Assembly (NCBI RefSeq): GCF_014174155.1
Contig: NZ_JABEQM010000010.1
Span: 91,403 to 155,402, forward strand
Reading direction: 5' to 3'
DNA length: 64,000 bases
Source of the DNA: Gluconacetobacter tumulisoli
Lineage (GTDB): Bacteria > Pseudomonadota > Alphaproteobacteria > Acetobacterales > Acetobacteraceae
In this document: piece by piece, positions 26,508 to 37,380 of the stretch
How positions within the stretch are numbered: position 1 is the first letter of the stretch
Layout of the letters: every line of letters starts with the position of its first letter
Translations under genes and position numbers: made by a program
Notes under the pieces: model-generated
Database searches by the model: none
Told to the model about the DNA's origin: nothing
What the model saw: the letters and a program-made list of their open reading frames with translations, nothing else

Positions 26508-27809
26508 TCAGCCGCGCTGGTCGAAGGACGGGAAGTCGCGCTGGGGCGACCCGGTGTAAAGCTGGCGCGGGCGGCCGATGCGCTGGCCGGGTTCCTCGAT
26601 CATTTCCTTCCACTGGCTGATCCAGCCCACGGTGCGGGCGACGGCGAACAGGACCGTGAACATGCTGGTCGGGATGCCCATCGCCTTCAGGATGATTCCC
26701 GAATAGAAATCGACGTTCGGATACAGGCTGCGCTTGACGAAATATTCGTCGTGGATGGCGATTTTCTCCAGTTCGATCGCCAGGTCCAGCAGCGGATCAT
26801 CCTTGATGCCGAGTTCGCCAAGCACTTCGTGGCAGGTCGCCTGCATGATCTTCGCCCGGGGGTCGAAGTTCTTGTAGACACGATGCCCGAAGCCCATCAG
26901 GCGCACGCCACTGTTCTTGTCCTTCACCTTGGCGATGAAGTCCGGAATGTTGTCCTTGTTGCCGATCTCGGCCAGCATTTTCAGCACGGCCTCGTTGGCG
27001 CCGCCATGGGCGGGGCCCCACAGGGCGGCAATGCCGGCGGCGATGCAGGCGAACGGATTGGCGCCCGTCGAACCCGCCAGACGCACCGTGGAGGTCGAGG
27101 CATTCTGTTCATGGTCTGCGTGCAGGATCAGGATCCGGTCCATCGCGCGGGCCAGGACGGGATTGACCACATAGGGCTCTGACGGATGCGCGAACATCAT
27201 CGACAGGAAGTTTTCGGCATAGTTCAGGTCGTTGCGCGGATATACGAACGCCTCGCCCTGCGTGTATTTATAGGCCCAGGCCGCGATCGTCGGCAGCTTG
27301 GCGATCAGGCGCATCGCCGACAGTTCGCGGCTGGCGGCGTTCGAGATGTCGGTGCCTTCGTGATAGAAGGCCGACAGGGCGCCGACGGTGCCGCAAAGGA
27401 TCGCCATCGGATGGGCGTCGCGGCGGAAGCCGTTGAAGAAATTCCGGATCTGCTCGTGCAGCAGCGTGTGCGACTTGATGGTGGCGACGAACGCATCGTT
27501 CTGCGCCCGGGTCGGCAGTTCGCCGTTCAGCAGAAGGTGTGCGACTTCCAGAAACGTTGCCTGCTCGGCCAGCTGGGCGATCGGATATCCCCGGTGCAGC
27601 AGCACGCCCTTGCCGCCGTCGATGAACGTGATCTTGCTCTCGCAGGATGCCGTTTCGCCATAGCCTGGATCGAACGTGAATACGCCCAGGTCGGCGGCGA
27701 TCTTGCGGATATCCAGAACGTCAGGCCCCAGGACTCCGGACAGGACCGGCAGACTGGCGGTTTTGCCTTCTAGCGAGACGGTGGCCACTTTTCCTGACTC
27801 GGTCATCAA
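26508..27809 (-). CDS. gltA: Citrate synthase (type II; aarA equivalent)
   Basis: A 433-residue citrate synthase that condenses acetyl-CoA and oxaloacetate. The catalytic residues are in [17 protein letters not shown] (His), [14 protein letters not shown] (His) and [14 protein letters not shown] (Asp). The length and N-terminal domain fit the hexameric, NADH-sensitive bacterial type. AGAGGAG lies upstream of the start (ATG 27809, next ATG 27806). In Acetobacter aceti the corresponding gene is aarA, needed for acetic acid resistance, followed by a SixA-like aarB and the CoA-transferase aarC. Here the SixA-like gene is also next upstream and aarC is about 3 kb away. Confidence 0.95.
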   Translation of the reverse strand: MMTESGKVATVSLEGKTASLPVLSGVLGPDVLDIRKIAADLGVFTFDPGYGETASCESKITFIDGGKGVLLHRGYPIAQLAEQATFLEVAHLLLNGELPTRAQNDAFVATIKSHTLLHEQIRNFFNGFRRDAHPMAILCGTVGALSAFYHEGTDISNAASRELSAMRLIAKLPTIAAWAYKYTQGEAFVYPRNDLNYAENFLSMMFAHPSEPYVVNPVLARAMDRILILHADHEQNASTSTVRLAGSTGANPFACIAAGIAALWGPAHGGANEAVLKMLAEIGNKDNIPDFIAKVKDKNSGVRLMGFGHRVYKNFDPRAKIMQATCHEVLGELGIKDDPLLDLAIELEKIAIHDEYFVKRSLYPNVDFYSGIILKAMGIPTSMFTVLFAVARTVGWISQWKEMIEEPGQRIGRPRQLYTGSPQRDFPSFDQRG

Positions 27810-28002
27810 ACTCTCCTCTTGGTCGTTCGCCGCCTTGCGGTGCGACGGATCTCATCCCAAACCTGCGGGCACTCCTGTCCTCTGTGTGACAGTTCGTTGC
27901 GTGGCCCATCGATGCGCCCCCGTTCGGGACGGCAGGCATGCGCCGAGATAAGGACGAAACGACAGACGTGGCAACTCCGCCGAAGCGGGGTCCGTCATGC
28001 CG

Positions 28003-28563
28003 TCAGGCGCATAGCACCAGGGAAAGAGTGGCCCGTTTTGCCGCCAGGTCGTGCCAGTGGCCATGGATCCGGAAAGAGGCAATGGAGGCCGTGGGAAAAC
28101 CGCGGATCAGGACGGACTTGTCCGGGTCGTCGATGGCCCGCCCCGCCAGGTCCAGGGTCAGGTGATACAGGTCCGGATTGTGCCCTATCACTATGATATT
28201 ATTGAACTTATCGGGTATGAGCCGAATGATGTCGAGAATGCTGTCGGGACCGGATTCATACAGCCCGGCCTCCTGAACGATGGTGGGGGGCGGGGCCGCG
28301 GGAAAGGGGCCCAGCGCGGTATAGGTTTCGCTGGACCGGATAGCCGGGCTGATCAGGACCAGGTCGGGATGGAAGCCGATCTCGCGCAGTTGTGTTCCCC
28401 GCTGCCCCGCCTTGCGGCGCCCCGATGGCGTAAGGGGACGGGACAGGTCGCTGGCCCGCCCCAGGTCGCCATGCGGGGCGGGGAAGGCCTCGGCATGGCG
28501 CATCAGCACCAGCGTGCGCGCGCCGGGGACGGCCGCGTCGTCCGATTTTGCCATATCCGGCAT
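28003..28563 (-). CDS. SixA-like histidine phosphatase (aarB-like)
   Basis: A 186-residue histidine phosphatase-superfamily protein. The catalytic RHA motif is in LVLMRHAEAFP (about residue 23), with further conserved residues in RPLTPSGRRKA, LVLISPAIRSSETY and IIVIGHNPDLYHL. SixA proteins dephosphorylate phosphohistidine on signalling proteins. Acetobacter aarB encodes a SixA relative between citrate synthase and AarC genes, so this may be its counterpart. The stop-start junction with the upstream chorismate mutase gene is very tight (28563 shared), suggesting one operon. Confidence 0.82.
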   Translation of the reverse strand: MPDMAKSDDAAVPGARTLVLMRHAEAFPAPHGDLGRASDLSRPLTPSGRRKAGQRGTQLREIGFHPDLVLISPAIRSSETYTALGPFPAAPPPTIVQEAGLYESGPDSILDIIRLIPDKFNNIIVIGHNPDLYHLTLDLAGRAIDDPDKSVLIRGFPTASIASFRIHGHWHDLAAKRATLSLVLCA

Positions 28564-28961
28564 CAGGACGTGCCGTTTCCCGCGGTCTTGCGGGCGATCG
28601 CCTCGTGATGGCGGATGACTTCCTTGATGATGAAGGCCAGGAATTTCTCGGCGAAATCGGGATCGAGCTGCGCCGCCGCCGCAAGTTCGCGGAGCCTGCG
28701 GACCTGTCGCGCTTCGCGTTCCATGTCGGCGGCCGGCATGTCGTGGCGGGCCTTCAGTTCGCCGACGGCCTGGGTATGGCGGAACCGTTCCGCAAGCATG
28801 TAGATCAACGCGGCGTCGATATTGTCGATGCTCCGGCGCAGCGCCAGCAGGGTGTCCCGCGCACCCTGCTGTGTGGCGTCGCCTGACGTCTGGACGGTCG
28901 TATCGATGGCCGTGCTGTCGCTCACGTGAACATGCTCCTGAATGTTGATCGGCACTATCAT
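28563..28961 (-). CDS. Chorismate mutase, AroQ type
   Basis: A 132-residue AroQ-fold chorismate mutase, which converts chorismate to prephenate for Phe and Tyr synthesis. The helical core includes LLALRRSIDNIDAALIYMLA, FRHTQAVGELKARHDMP and ADMEREARQVRRLREL, with the conserved Arg, Lys and Glu. Start is uncertain. ATG 28961 is given; an in-frame GTG at 28925 has AGGAG at 8 bases and may be the true start, giving 120 residues. It is upstream of, and coupled to, the SixA-like gene. Confidence 0.85.
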   Translation of the reverse strand: MIVPINIQEHVHVSDSTAIDTTVQTSGDATQQGARDTLLALRRSIDNIDAALIYMLAERFRHTQAVGELKARHDMPAADMEREARQVRRLRELAAAAQLDPDFAEKFLAFIIKEVIRHHEAIARKTAGNGTS

Positions 28962-28977
28962 ATCACCATACAGGTTT

Positions 28978-29994
28978 TCAGGAATCGTCGGGCAGGTCGA
29001 TCCATGCGAGATGTCCGCCCTTGCCGGCGCCCGTATCGGTAAAGACCGAGCTGCCCCCGGCGCGACCGGCGCGAACCCACGGGCGTCCATCCGTCGACCG
29101 CCGGTCATGCCCGCAATAGACCGTGTATCCCGCCGGGATATGGTCGACCCAGTTCAGGCGCCGTTCGGGGTAGCCGTCCTTCTGCATGCGTCCCGTCGTT
29201 TCGCCGAACAGCGCCCGCGACAGGACCGGCGTGACGAGGCCCAGCCCGGAGGGCGGACGTTCCGTCAGCATCCGCGAATGAAAGCCGCCATGCACGAAGA
29301 TCCGCCGTCCGAGCACCAGCCAGGGGGGGGCCTGGGCGATGTCGTGCCATGCCCTGCGTCGGACGTCCTCGTTCTCCGGCGCCTGGAACTGGCGCAGGGT
29401 TTCCGTCAGCGGCGCGTCGCGACGCAGTTTCTGGCCGGCCAGCGCACGGGCCAGCTTGCGGTCATGGTTGCCCAGGATGAACAGCCCGCGTCCCTCGTCC
29501 AGCAGGCGTTGCATCAGGCGGAACGTTCCCGCGCTGTCGGGCCCATGGTCCACGAGGTCGCCAAGCTGAATCACGAAACGGTCGGTGGCCACCGCATGGC
29601 GGAAGGCCCGCAGGTCGCCATGAACGTCACCCACCACCCGAATCGGTCGTCCCGCGATCAGGCGTTCGACGACGGCGCTGTCGTAGGTCGCAGGCACGGT
29701 ATCGGGCGGCACGAAGGACGGCAGGCCGGGCGACCGAAGATCGTCGGCGGCGTAGGGCTGCGCGGATCCGGAGGGCGGGCTGGGGTCCAATCGAAATTCC
29801 GTTTCTGGCGTCAGAGGGGCGATAACAGAGTCCGTTTCCTGATATTGGTATGAACATCCCATTCCGCCATGTCCTCCCGGGCCAATGGAGGCGAGACGGA
29901 AAGGCGCGTGTTTGGGAATGATTGAAGCAGACTGACGCGTCGGCTCTTCGGTTGACAGAAAAATAGAAGCTATTTTTGCATATCTGCCATTCAT
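28978..29994 (-). CDS. Metallophosphoesterase (PPP-type phosphatase family)
   Basis: A 338-residue calcineurin-like phosphoesterase. All the metal-binding motifs are present: VVGDVHGDLRAF, QLGDLVDHGPDS, FILGNHDRKLA, FVHGGFHSR and YCGHDRRS. Relatives include serine/threonine phosphatases and diadenosine tetraphosphatases; the substrate is unknown. The start is ambiguous. ATG 29994 overlaps the stop of the upstream membrane-protein gene (ATGA), but the first 44 or more residues look non-conserved, and ATG 29862 has GGAGG about 10 bases upstream. Confidence 0.8.
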   Translation of the reverse strand: MNGRYAKIASIFLSTEEPTRQSASIIPKHAPFRLASIGPGGHGGMGCSYQYQETDSVIAPLTPETEFRLDPSPPSGSAQPYAADDLRSPGLPSFVPPDTVPATYDSAVVERLIAGRPIRVVGDVHGDLRAFRHAVATDRFVIQLGDLVDHGPDSAGTFRLMQRLLDEGRGLFILGNHDRKLARALAGQKLRRDAPLTETLRQFQAPENEDVRRRAWHDIAQAPPWLVLGRRIFVHGGFHSRMLTERPPSGLGLVTPVLSRALFGETTGRMQKDGYPERRLNWVDHIPAGYTVYCGHDRRSTDGRPWVRAGRAGGSSVFTDTGAGKGGHLAWIDLPDDS

Positions 29995-30314
29995 TTCCTG
30001 TCAGGTAGGCCCATCCAGCGGGGATGGCTCTGTTCGATATAGGCCAGAATCCGATCGACGCGGCGACGCAGGATCGCAAAGTCGTCGGACAGCAGAACCA
30101 GTCCCAGCGGCAGCATCCAGATCCCCAGCAACGGGAGAATGGACAGAAAACCGCCCAGAATCAGCAATCCCCCCGAAAGCAGCCGCCAACGTCGGCGCGA
30201 CGGTACCCGTAGCCAGTTCACCGTCCGGCGCAGCCGGTGCGGTGCCCGTGCCAGGAGCAGGCCGATCCGGCGCTCGCGTTCGGCCAGTGCATTCAAAACG
30301 ACGGAATGGGTCAT
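29991..30314 (-). CDS. Small membrane protein of unknown function
   Basis: A 107-residue protein with a basic N-terminal half (many Arg) and a hydrophobic hairpin of two segments: LLSGGLLILGGFLSILPLLG and IWMLPLGLVLLSDDFAIL. A basic helix with RRRVDRILAYIEQSHPRW follows. This pattern is found in uncharacterised small proteobacterial proteins. It precedes the metallophosphoesterase gene with a 4-base ATGA overlap, so both are probably made together. No function can be given. Confidence 0.65.
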   Translation of the reverse strand: MTHSVVLNALAERERRIGLLLARAPHRLRRTVNWLRVPSRRRWRLLSGGLLILGGFLSILPLLGIWMLPLGLVLLSDDFAILRRRVDRILAYIEQSHPRWMGLPDRK

Positions 30315-30490
30315 GCTGTAACACTCTTTTGTTGTGACGCGCCGGACGGGAAAGAGAAGAGATTGTGTGTCGGACAGGGATTAGGCGGGATGATACCACC
30401 GGTCAGGCCGTCGGACGGATGCGGACCGGGACGGGCGTTGCTGCCGGACGCGGGACAGGCGATTCTGCACTTTCCCGCGACATAAAATGA

Positions 30491-32032
<1,542 letters not shown>

Positions 32033-32041
32033 CGCACAGCA

Positions 32042-32067
32042 TCCCCCGACCCATTCGGGCCGGGGGA
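32042..32067. terminator. Hairpin after aarC
   Basis: TCCCCCG and CGGGGGA flank a CCC/GGG inner stem with one mismatch and the loop ATTC. It starts 9 bases after the aarC stop and faces the convergent smc gene. No T-run. Confidence 0.5.
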
Positions 32068-32072
32068 TGCCA

Positions 32073-32130
32073 TCCATGATCCGGTACAGGGCATCAGGTC
32101 CTGATGGGTTTGGGCAACGCCCGACCCTGG
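32073..32130. repeat. Dispersed repeat related to 17829-17891, copy B
   Basis: Runs from TCCATGATCC through a TCAGGTCCTGATGGGTTTGG core to CCCTGG, matching 17829-17891 with a short gap. It lies directly before the smc stop on the other strand. The GGGCAACGCCC part can form a small hairpin. Confidence 0.5.
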
Positions 32131-35100
32131 TCAGACCGCCGCTTCCGCACGGGCCTGTCCGGCCATGGTCGAAGCGTGTTCCAGATCGACGGACAGCACG
32201 CGACTGACCCCGCGTTCCTGCATCGTCACGCCATAGAGCCGGTCCATATGCGCCATCGTCAGCTGATGGTGCGTGACGACCAGGAAGCGCGTGCCGGCTT
32301 CGGCCACCATGTCGCCCAGCAGGGCGCAGAACCGGCCCACGTTGGCGTCATCCAGCGGCGCGTCCACTTCGTCGAGGACGCAGATCGGCGCGGGGTTGCA
32401 GCGGAACACCGCGAAGATCAGCGACAAGGCCGTCAGCGCCTGCTCGCCACCCGACAGCAGGGACAGGGTCGCCAGTTTCTTGCCAGGCGGCTGGGCATAG
32501 ATCTCCAGCCCCGCCTGCAATGGGTCGTCGTTGCCCACCATGCCCAGATGCGCGCGGCCGCCGTTGAACATCCGGGCGAACAGCGCCTGGAAATGCTGAT
32601 CTACCTCGGTGAACACCGCCAGCAGCCGCTCGCGCCCCTCGCGGTTCAAGGCACCGATTGATCCTCGCAACCGGGCGATGGCGGTTTCCAGCTCGTCCTT
32701 TTCGGTCCGGATGACGGCGATGCGGGTCTCGGCCTCGTCGGCTTCCAGCTCGGCGCGCAGATTGACCGGCCCCATGTCCTCGCGCTCGCGCGTCAGGCGG
32801 GCGATCTTTCGCCGCAGGCTGCTTTCGGCGGCTTCCGTCAGGTCGGGCGGCACCACGCCCGGCGGTTCGGGCGTCTCCGTCAGAAGCTGCGTCAGGATGG
32901 CCTCGGCCTGCTCGTGTCGCCCCTCGGCGCGCAGCAGCCCCTCGCGCGCGGTCGCCAGGGCAGCGTCGGCATCCCGCCGGCCGGCCTGGGCCTGGGACAG
33001 GGCGGCCTCGGCCGCCGCAAGCGCACCGGTCACGGCGTCATATGCGGCCTGGGCCTGCCCCAGGGCCTCGCGCGTTGTCTCGCGCGTGCGGAGGACTTCG
33101 TCGGGCAGGGCGGACAAGCGCGCATGTTCGGCCTGGGTGGCCGCCAGCCGCGTGGCGCTGTGCCCGGCCTGGGCGATGGCAGCTTCGTGCCGGGCGGACC
33201 AGTCCGCGATGGCGTCCCGCAGACCGGCGAGGCGCGTCTGCGCCGTCTGGTCCTCGCCGGCCAGGGCAGCGCGACGATCGCGGGCGGCATCCTCTACCTG
33301 GCGGGCCGCCACCAGTTCCTCGCGCAGGGTCCGGATATGCTCGGCGATCGCGTCCGGGTCGGGCAGGGTCGCCTGTTCCGCGACGATTCGCGCCAAGGTC
33401 CGGGCCGCGTCGTCCCGTTCCTGGCCCAGAGTTGCCAGACGCGGCGCCTGGGCTTCGATCGCGCTGCGGGTTTCGATCAGGGTGGTCTGAAGGGCGGAAT
33501 GGGCGGATTGCGCCTGCTCCAAGGCCTTCTCTGCCTCCAGCCGGTGCTGCCGTGCGGATTCCAGCGCCTGCGTCGCCTGCGTTACCCGCGATTGCGCGGC
33601 GGTCAGGACCGTTTCGACATCCTGGATGGGGGGTAGGTCGGACAACGCCTGTTCGGCTGCCTGCCGGGCAGTTTCGGCCTGCTGGGCCTCGCGGACGATG
33701 CGCTGCAATTCGGGGACGATCGTGGCCAGGCGGGTTTCGGCCTCATCATGGCGGGCCGCGGCGGTCCCGGCGGCCCGCCGCGCGGTTTCCAGAGTCGTCT
33801 CGGCCCGGCGCCGGGCATCGCGGGCCGTGCTTTCCGCGGCCTGCGATGCCTGTTCCCGCTGGCGTGCCGCGTCGTGGTCACGCCGCAACTGCGCCTCGTC
33901 CGGAAGGCCGGACAGGGCCTGTCGCGCGGCGGCCAGCGTGGCTTCCGCTTCGGATTTCCCCTGCACGGCCTGTTCGTGTTGCGGCAGCACGGTGTCCAGC
34001 CGCGCCCGGACCGTGGCGTCCAGCCGGCTGATCTCGGCCTCGTCCGCCCGGGCCTGGCGCAGGATGGTCTCGACCCGTGTACGCTCGGCGCGGGCGCGGA
34101 TCACGGCGTCGGCGGCCTGGATACGGGCGGATTCGGTCGCGGCCTGATCTGCCTGTGCCGCCGGCAGGTCGGCGCGGCGGGTCGCCAATGCCGCCGCCGT
34201 TTCCCGCAGGCGGTTGCGCTGTTGCAGCAGAAGCGCCGCACGGCTGGGCAGGCCCGGCGCCAGGCGATAGCCATCCCAGCGCCAGAGCCCACCATCCCGG
34301 CGCACCAGGCATTGACCGGGACGCAGCTGCAGCTGCAACGGGGCGCCGTCCATGCCGTCCGCCAGCAATCCGACGGCCCCCAACGCCCGGCCCAGGGCAG
34401 GCGGGGCCATGACCAGCGTGGAAAGCGGGACGGTGCCCTGGCCCGGGAGGACCTGCGTCGCCAGGTCCGGCAGGAGATGCCACAGGCGCGGGGCATCCGG
34501 CTGGACCGACGCCTCCAGCCCGTCGGCAAGGGCGGCGGCCAGCGCGGTTTCCAGCCCGTCCGGAACCGTGATGTCGTCCACCACCCCCCGAACCCCGGCG
34601 TTGCCGTCATCGGCGGCCAGCGCCCGCGTCAGCCCCTCGGCCTGGGCCTCCAGGCGCGACAGGTCGGCCTTCACGTCCGATAGATGCTGCGCGGCCAGGT
34701 CGCGCGCCGTTGCACGGGCGACCAGATCGGCCTCGGCGGTATCCAGCGCCTGCCCGGACTCCGCGACCTCGCGTTCAGCCTGTTCCCGGGCGACGCGCGC
34801 GGCAGTCAGCTTGTCCGGGTCGACGATCCCGGCGCGGGCCTGTGCCAGATCGCGGTCCAGCGTCTGGAATCGCGCCACGGCGCGGGCCTGTGCCGATTCG
34901 GCTGTCTGCAGGGCGGATGTCAGGCCGGCGCGCCGGGTGCTGGCTTCCTGCATCCGGGCGCGGGCCTCGATGTGCGCCGCGGACGCCGCCTGCCGCTCCA
35001 GCTCCGCCTGTTCCAGGGCACCGCGGGCCGTCATCAGGGCCGATTCCGCCGCCGCCACCTCGTCGCGCAAGGCGTCGCGCCGATCCTGCGCGACCTGCTG

Positions 35101-36669
35101 CGACAGCGCGTCAGCCTGGCGGCGTTGCAAGCTTTCCTGCTCCGTGCGCAGGGCGGCCGCGCGTTCGGAGGTCTGGGCCAGGCGCTGCCGTGCGTCGTCA
35201 TGCAGGCGACGGGTCTCGGCGACCGCATTGCGGGCCAGGTCGGCCGCCACCACGGCGTCGGCCTGCGCTTGCGTCGCCTGTTCCAGGTCGGTCCGCGATT
35301 GTGCCAGCGTTTCGGTCGCCACGGCCAGGGCTGCGACATGGGCGTCCAGTGTGCCCTGGTCGGGAAGGGCTTGGCGCAGCGTATCCAGCTGCGTGGCCAG
35401 ATGGCCGTACTGTTCGTCCAGGCGCAGGTGGCGGCCCAGGGCGTCCCGATAGGCTTCGGCCGTCTGGTGGATGCGGCTGTGCGCCGTGCCGGCGTCGGCG
35501 GTGGCGCGTTCCAGCGTATCTTCCGCGCCGCGGACGCCGGCCGTCGCCGCCCGCAATGCCGCGTCCGCGTCGGCGATATCGGCGGGCAGGGTGGCCAGCC
35601 GCGCGTCGATCGCGTCCCGTTCCGCCTGAAGGCGGGATACATTGGCTTGCGCGTCGTCCTGCCGGGCCTGGGCCGCCTGATGATCGCTTTCACCCTGGCG
35701 GAGGCGTTCGGTGGCGGCCGAGGCCGCCTCGGCGGCGCGGTGTTCTTCCTGCGCGATGCCTTCGGCGATCAGTTTCTGGCGTTCCAGTACCGTGCGGCTT
35801 TCATCCGTCCGGATCCGCAGGGCCGGGATGTCGCGATTGGCTTCGAATTCCGCGATGACGGCGCTTTCGGCCGTTTCCTCGGCCTGGGTCAGGGCCTGAC
35901 GGGCCTGGCGGGCCGCCGTTCCCGCACGTTCGACCGCCAGCCGGGCGCGGGCATGCAGCAGCGCCAGCAGCGTGATTTCGGCTTCGCGCAGGCCGGAGGA
36001 TATCTCGCGATAGCGGCGGGCCTGCTGCGACTGGTCGCGCAGATTGTCCAGATGACCTTCCAGCTGCACGCGCAGGTCGTCGGCGCGCGACAGATTGGTC
36101 TCCGTGGCGCGCAGCTTCAGTTCGGCCTCATGCCGGCGGGCGTGCAGGCCGGTAATCCCGGCGGCTTCCTCCAGGATCGAACGCCGTTCCTCGGGCCGTG
36201 CGTTGACCAGGGCCGAAACGCGCCCCTGGCTGACCATGGCCGAGGACCGTGCGCCCGACGCCAGGTCGGCAAACAGCGTCTGCACGTCGCGCGCGCGAAT
36301 GGGCTTGCTGTTGACGCGGTAGTCGCTGCCGGCCCCGCGCTCGGCGCGCCGGCTGATCTGCAACTCGTCCTGGTCATGCAGCGGCGGCGGGGCGATGCCG
36401 GTCGTGCCCTCCAGCGTCAGCGTGACCTCGGCCAGGTTGCGCGCCGCGCGTGCAGCCGTCCCGGCGAAGATAAGGTCATCCATCTCGCCGCCGCGCAGCG
36501 ATCGGGCGGAACTTTCGCCCATTGCCCAGCGCAGGGCCTCGACGACATTCGACTTGCCGCACCCGTTGGGGCCGACGATACCCGTCAGCCCGGGCAGGAT
36601 ATCGACCGAAACGGGGTCGGCGAAGCTCTTGAACCCGACGATGCGCAGGCGGACGAAACGGGCGGTCAT
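32131..36669 (-). CDS. smc: Chromosome segregation ATPase SMC
   Basis: A 1512-residue SMC, longer than the usual 1150-1200. The ATPase head is split. Walker A (GPNGCGKSN) lies near residues 33-41, and the ABC signature LLSGGEQALTALSLIFAV with Walker B (PICVLDEVDAPLDD) sits near the C-terminus. Two very long Ala-, Gln- and Arg-rich coiled coils surround a hinge near residues 640-720 (NAGVRGVVDDITVPDGLE). It organises and segregates the chromosome, normally with ScpA and ScpB (not in this window). ATG 36669 is chosen because SMC homology (MTARFVRLRIVGFKSF) starts there. It lies 16 bases after the DsbA-like gene and may be co-transcribed with it. Confidence 0.93.
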   Translation of the reverse strand: MTARFVRLRIVGFKSFADPVSVDILPGLTGIVGPNGCGKSNVVEALRWAMGESSARSLRGGEMDDLIFAGTAARAARNLAEVTLTLEGTTGIAPPPLHDQDELQISRRAERGAGSDYRVNSKPIRARDVQTLFADLASGARSSAMVSQGRVSALVNARPEERRSILEEAAGITGLHARRHEAELKLRATETNLSRADDLRVQLEGHLDNLRDQSQQARRYREISSGLREAEITLLALLHARARLAVERAGTAARQARQALTQAEETAESAVIAEFEANRDIPALRIRTDESRTVLERQKLIAEGIAQEEHRAAEAASAATERLRQGESDHQAAQARQDDAQANVSRLQAERDAIDARLATLPADIADADAALRAATAGVRGAEDTLERATADAGTAHSRIHQTAEAYRDALGRHLRLDEQYGHLATQLDTLRQALPDQGTLDAHVAALAVATETLAQSRTDLEQATQAQADAVVAADLARNAVAETRRLHDDARQRLAQTSERAAALRTEQESLQRRQADALSQQVAQDRRDALRDEVAAAESALMTARGALEQAELERQAASAAHIEARARMQEASTRRAGLTSALQTAESAQARAVARFQTLDRDLAQARAGIVDPDKLTAARVAREQAEREVAESGQALDTAEADLVARATARDLAAQHLSDVKADLSRLEAQAEGLTRALAADDGNAGVRGVVDDITVPDGLETALAAALADGLEASVQPDAPRLWHLLPDLATQVLPGQGTVPLSTLVMAPPALGRALGAVGLLADGMDGAPLQLQLRPGQCLVRRDGGLWRWDGYRLAPGLPSRAALLLQQRNRLRETAAALATRRADLPAAQADQAATESARIQAADAVIRARAERTRVETILRQARADEAEISRLDATVRARLDTVLPQHEQAVQGKSEAEATLAAARQALSGLPDEAQLRRDHDAARQREQASQAAESTARDARRRAETTLETARRAAGTAAARHDEAETRLATIVPELQRIVREAQQAETARQAAEQALSDLPPIQDVETVLTAAQSRVTQATQALESARQHRLEAEKALEQAQSAHSALQTTLIETRSAIEAQAPRLATLGQERDDAARTLARIVAEQATLPDPDAIAEHIRTLREELVAARQVEDAARDRRAALAGEDQTAQTRLAGLRDAIADWSARHEAAIAQAGHSATRLAATQAEHARLSALPDEVLRTRETTREALGQAQAAYDAVTGALAAAEAALSQAQAGRRDADAALATAREGLLRAEGRHEQAEAILTQLLTETPEPPGVVPPDLTEAAESSLRRKIARLTREREDMGPVNLRAELEADEAETRIAVIRTEKDELETAIARLRGSIGALNREGRERLLAVFTEVDQHFQALFARMFNGGRAHLGMVGNDDPLQAGLEIYAQPPGKKLATLSLLSGGEQALTALSLIFAVFRCNPAPICVLDEVDAPLDDANVGRFCALLGDMVAEAGTRFLVVTHHQLTMAHMDRLYGVTMQERGVSRVLSVDLEHASTMAGQARAEAAV

Positions 36670-36685
36670 GAGGCCACGAACCGGA

Positions 36686-37306
36686 TCAGGCGGCCGAGGC
36701 AACCTGCTGGGCGAAGGCGTCGTAGGTCATTTCCTGTCCGATCTGGACCTTGTCGTTGAAGCGGAAGGTCGGTGTGCCCTCGATCTTGTAGAGCGCCTGC
36801 GCACGGTTTTCCTCGTCCATGATGGCCTGGCGCAGCGTGTCGTCGGCGACCGTCTTCTGGAACAGGTCGGCCGGCATCCCGGCCAGAGCAGCCATCTTCT
36901 GCAACTCGTCCTGCGGATTGACGTCGCGCGCGAAGGCCCAGCGGTCCTGGCTGGACAGCAGCGACAGCACGAAGGGCTCGTACCGTTCCGGCGGCAGGGT
37001 GCGGGCGACCATCGCGGCCATCAGCGCGATCTGATCCAGGGGGAAATCGCGGAAGATATAATAGACCTTCCCGCTGTCGATCAGCTTGGTCCGGATTTCG
37101 GGGAAGACTTCGGAGGCGAAGCGCGCGCAATGGGTGCAGGTGAGGGAAAACCATTCCTCGACATGGACCTTGGCGGCGGGGTTGCCGGCGGCGCGGACCG
37201 ACATGCGCGGATCGGTGGCCGCTCGGGCCGTGCCTGCGACCAGCTGCGGCCCGAACAGCAGGGCGGGAGTCGCGGTTGCAAGCAGGGTGCGGCGCGTAAC
37301 GGACAT
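36686..37306 (-). CDS. DsbA-like periplasmic thioredoxin-fold protein
   Basis: A 206-residue secreted thioredoxin-fold protein of the DsbA/DSBA-like group. The leader VTRRTLLATATPALLFG has a twin-arginine character and is cleaved near residue 29. The active site CTHC lies near residues 57-60, and the cis-Pro loop is in IEGTPTFRFND. It should oxidise or isomerise disulfides in the periplasm. Such an activity would also be needed for cysteine-rich proteins like the TTQ light chain, but no direct link is shown. The gene directly precedes smc. Confidence 0.85.
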   Translation of the reverse strand: MSVTRRTLLATATPALLFGPQLVAGTARAATDPRMSVRAAGNPAAKVHVEEWFSLTCTHCARFASEVFPEIRTKLIDSGKVYYIFRDFPLDQIALMAAMVARTLPPERYEPFVLSLLSSQDRWAFARDVNPQDELQKMAALAGMPADLFQKTVADDTLRQAIMDEENRAQALYKIEGTPTFRFNDKVQIGQEMTYDAFAQQVASAA

Positions 37307-37380
37307 GGCTGAACGGTCTCCGGCAGGCTGGGACGAAGGGGGCGCGTGAAAGGCGACAGAGCCCACAAAGCGCGTGAACG

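Noticed and set aside
34684..36759. Long plus-strand open frame antisense to smc (also one at 37474-39429)
   Set aside because: Composition is Arg/Gly-rich with no domain; it is the mirror of the coiled-coil and transporter genes.
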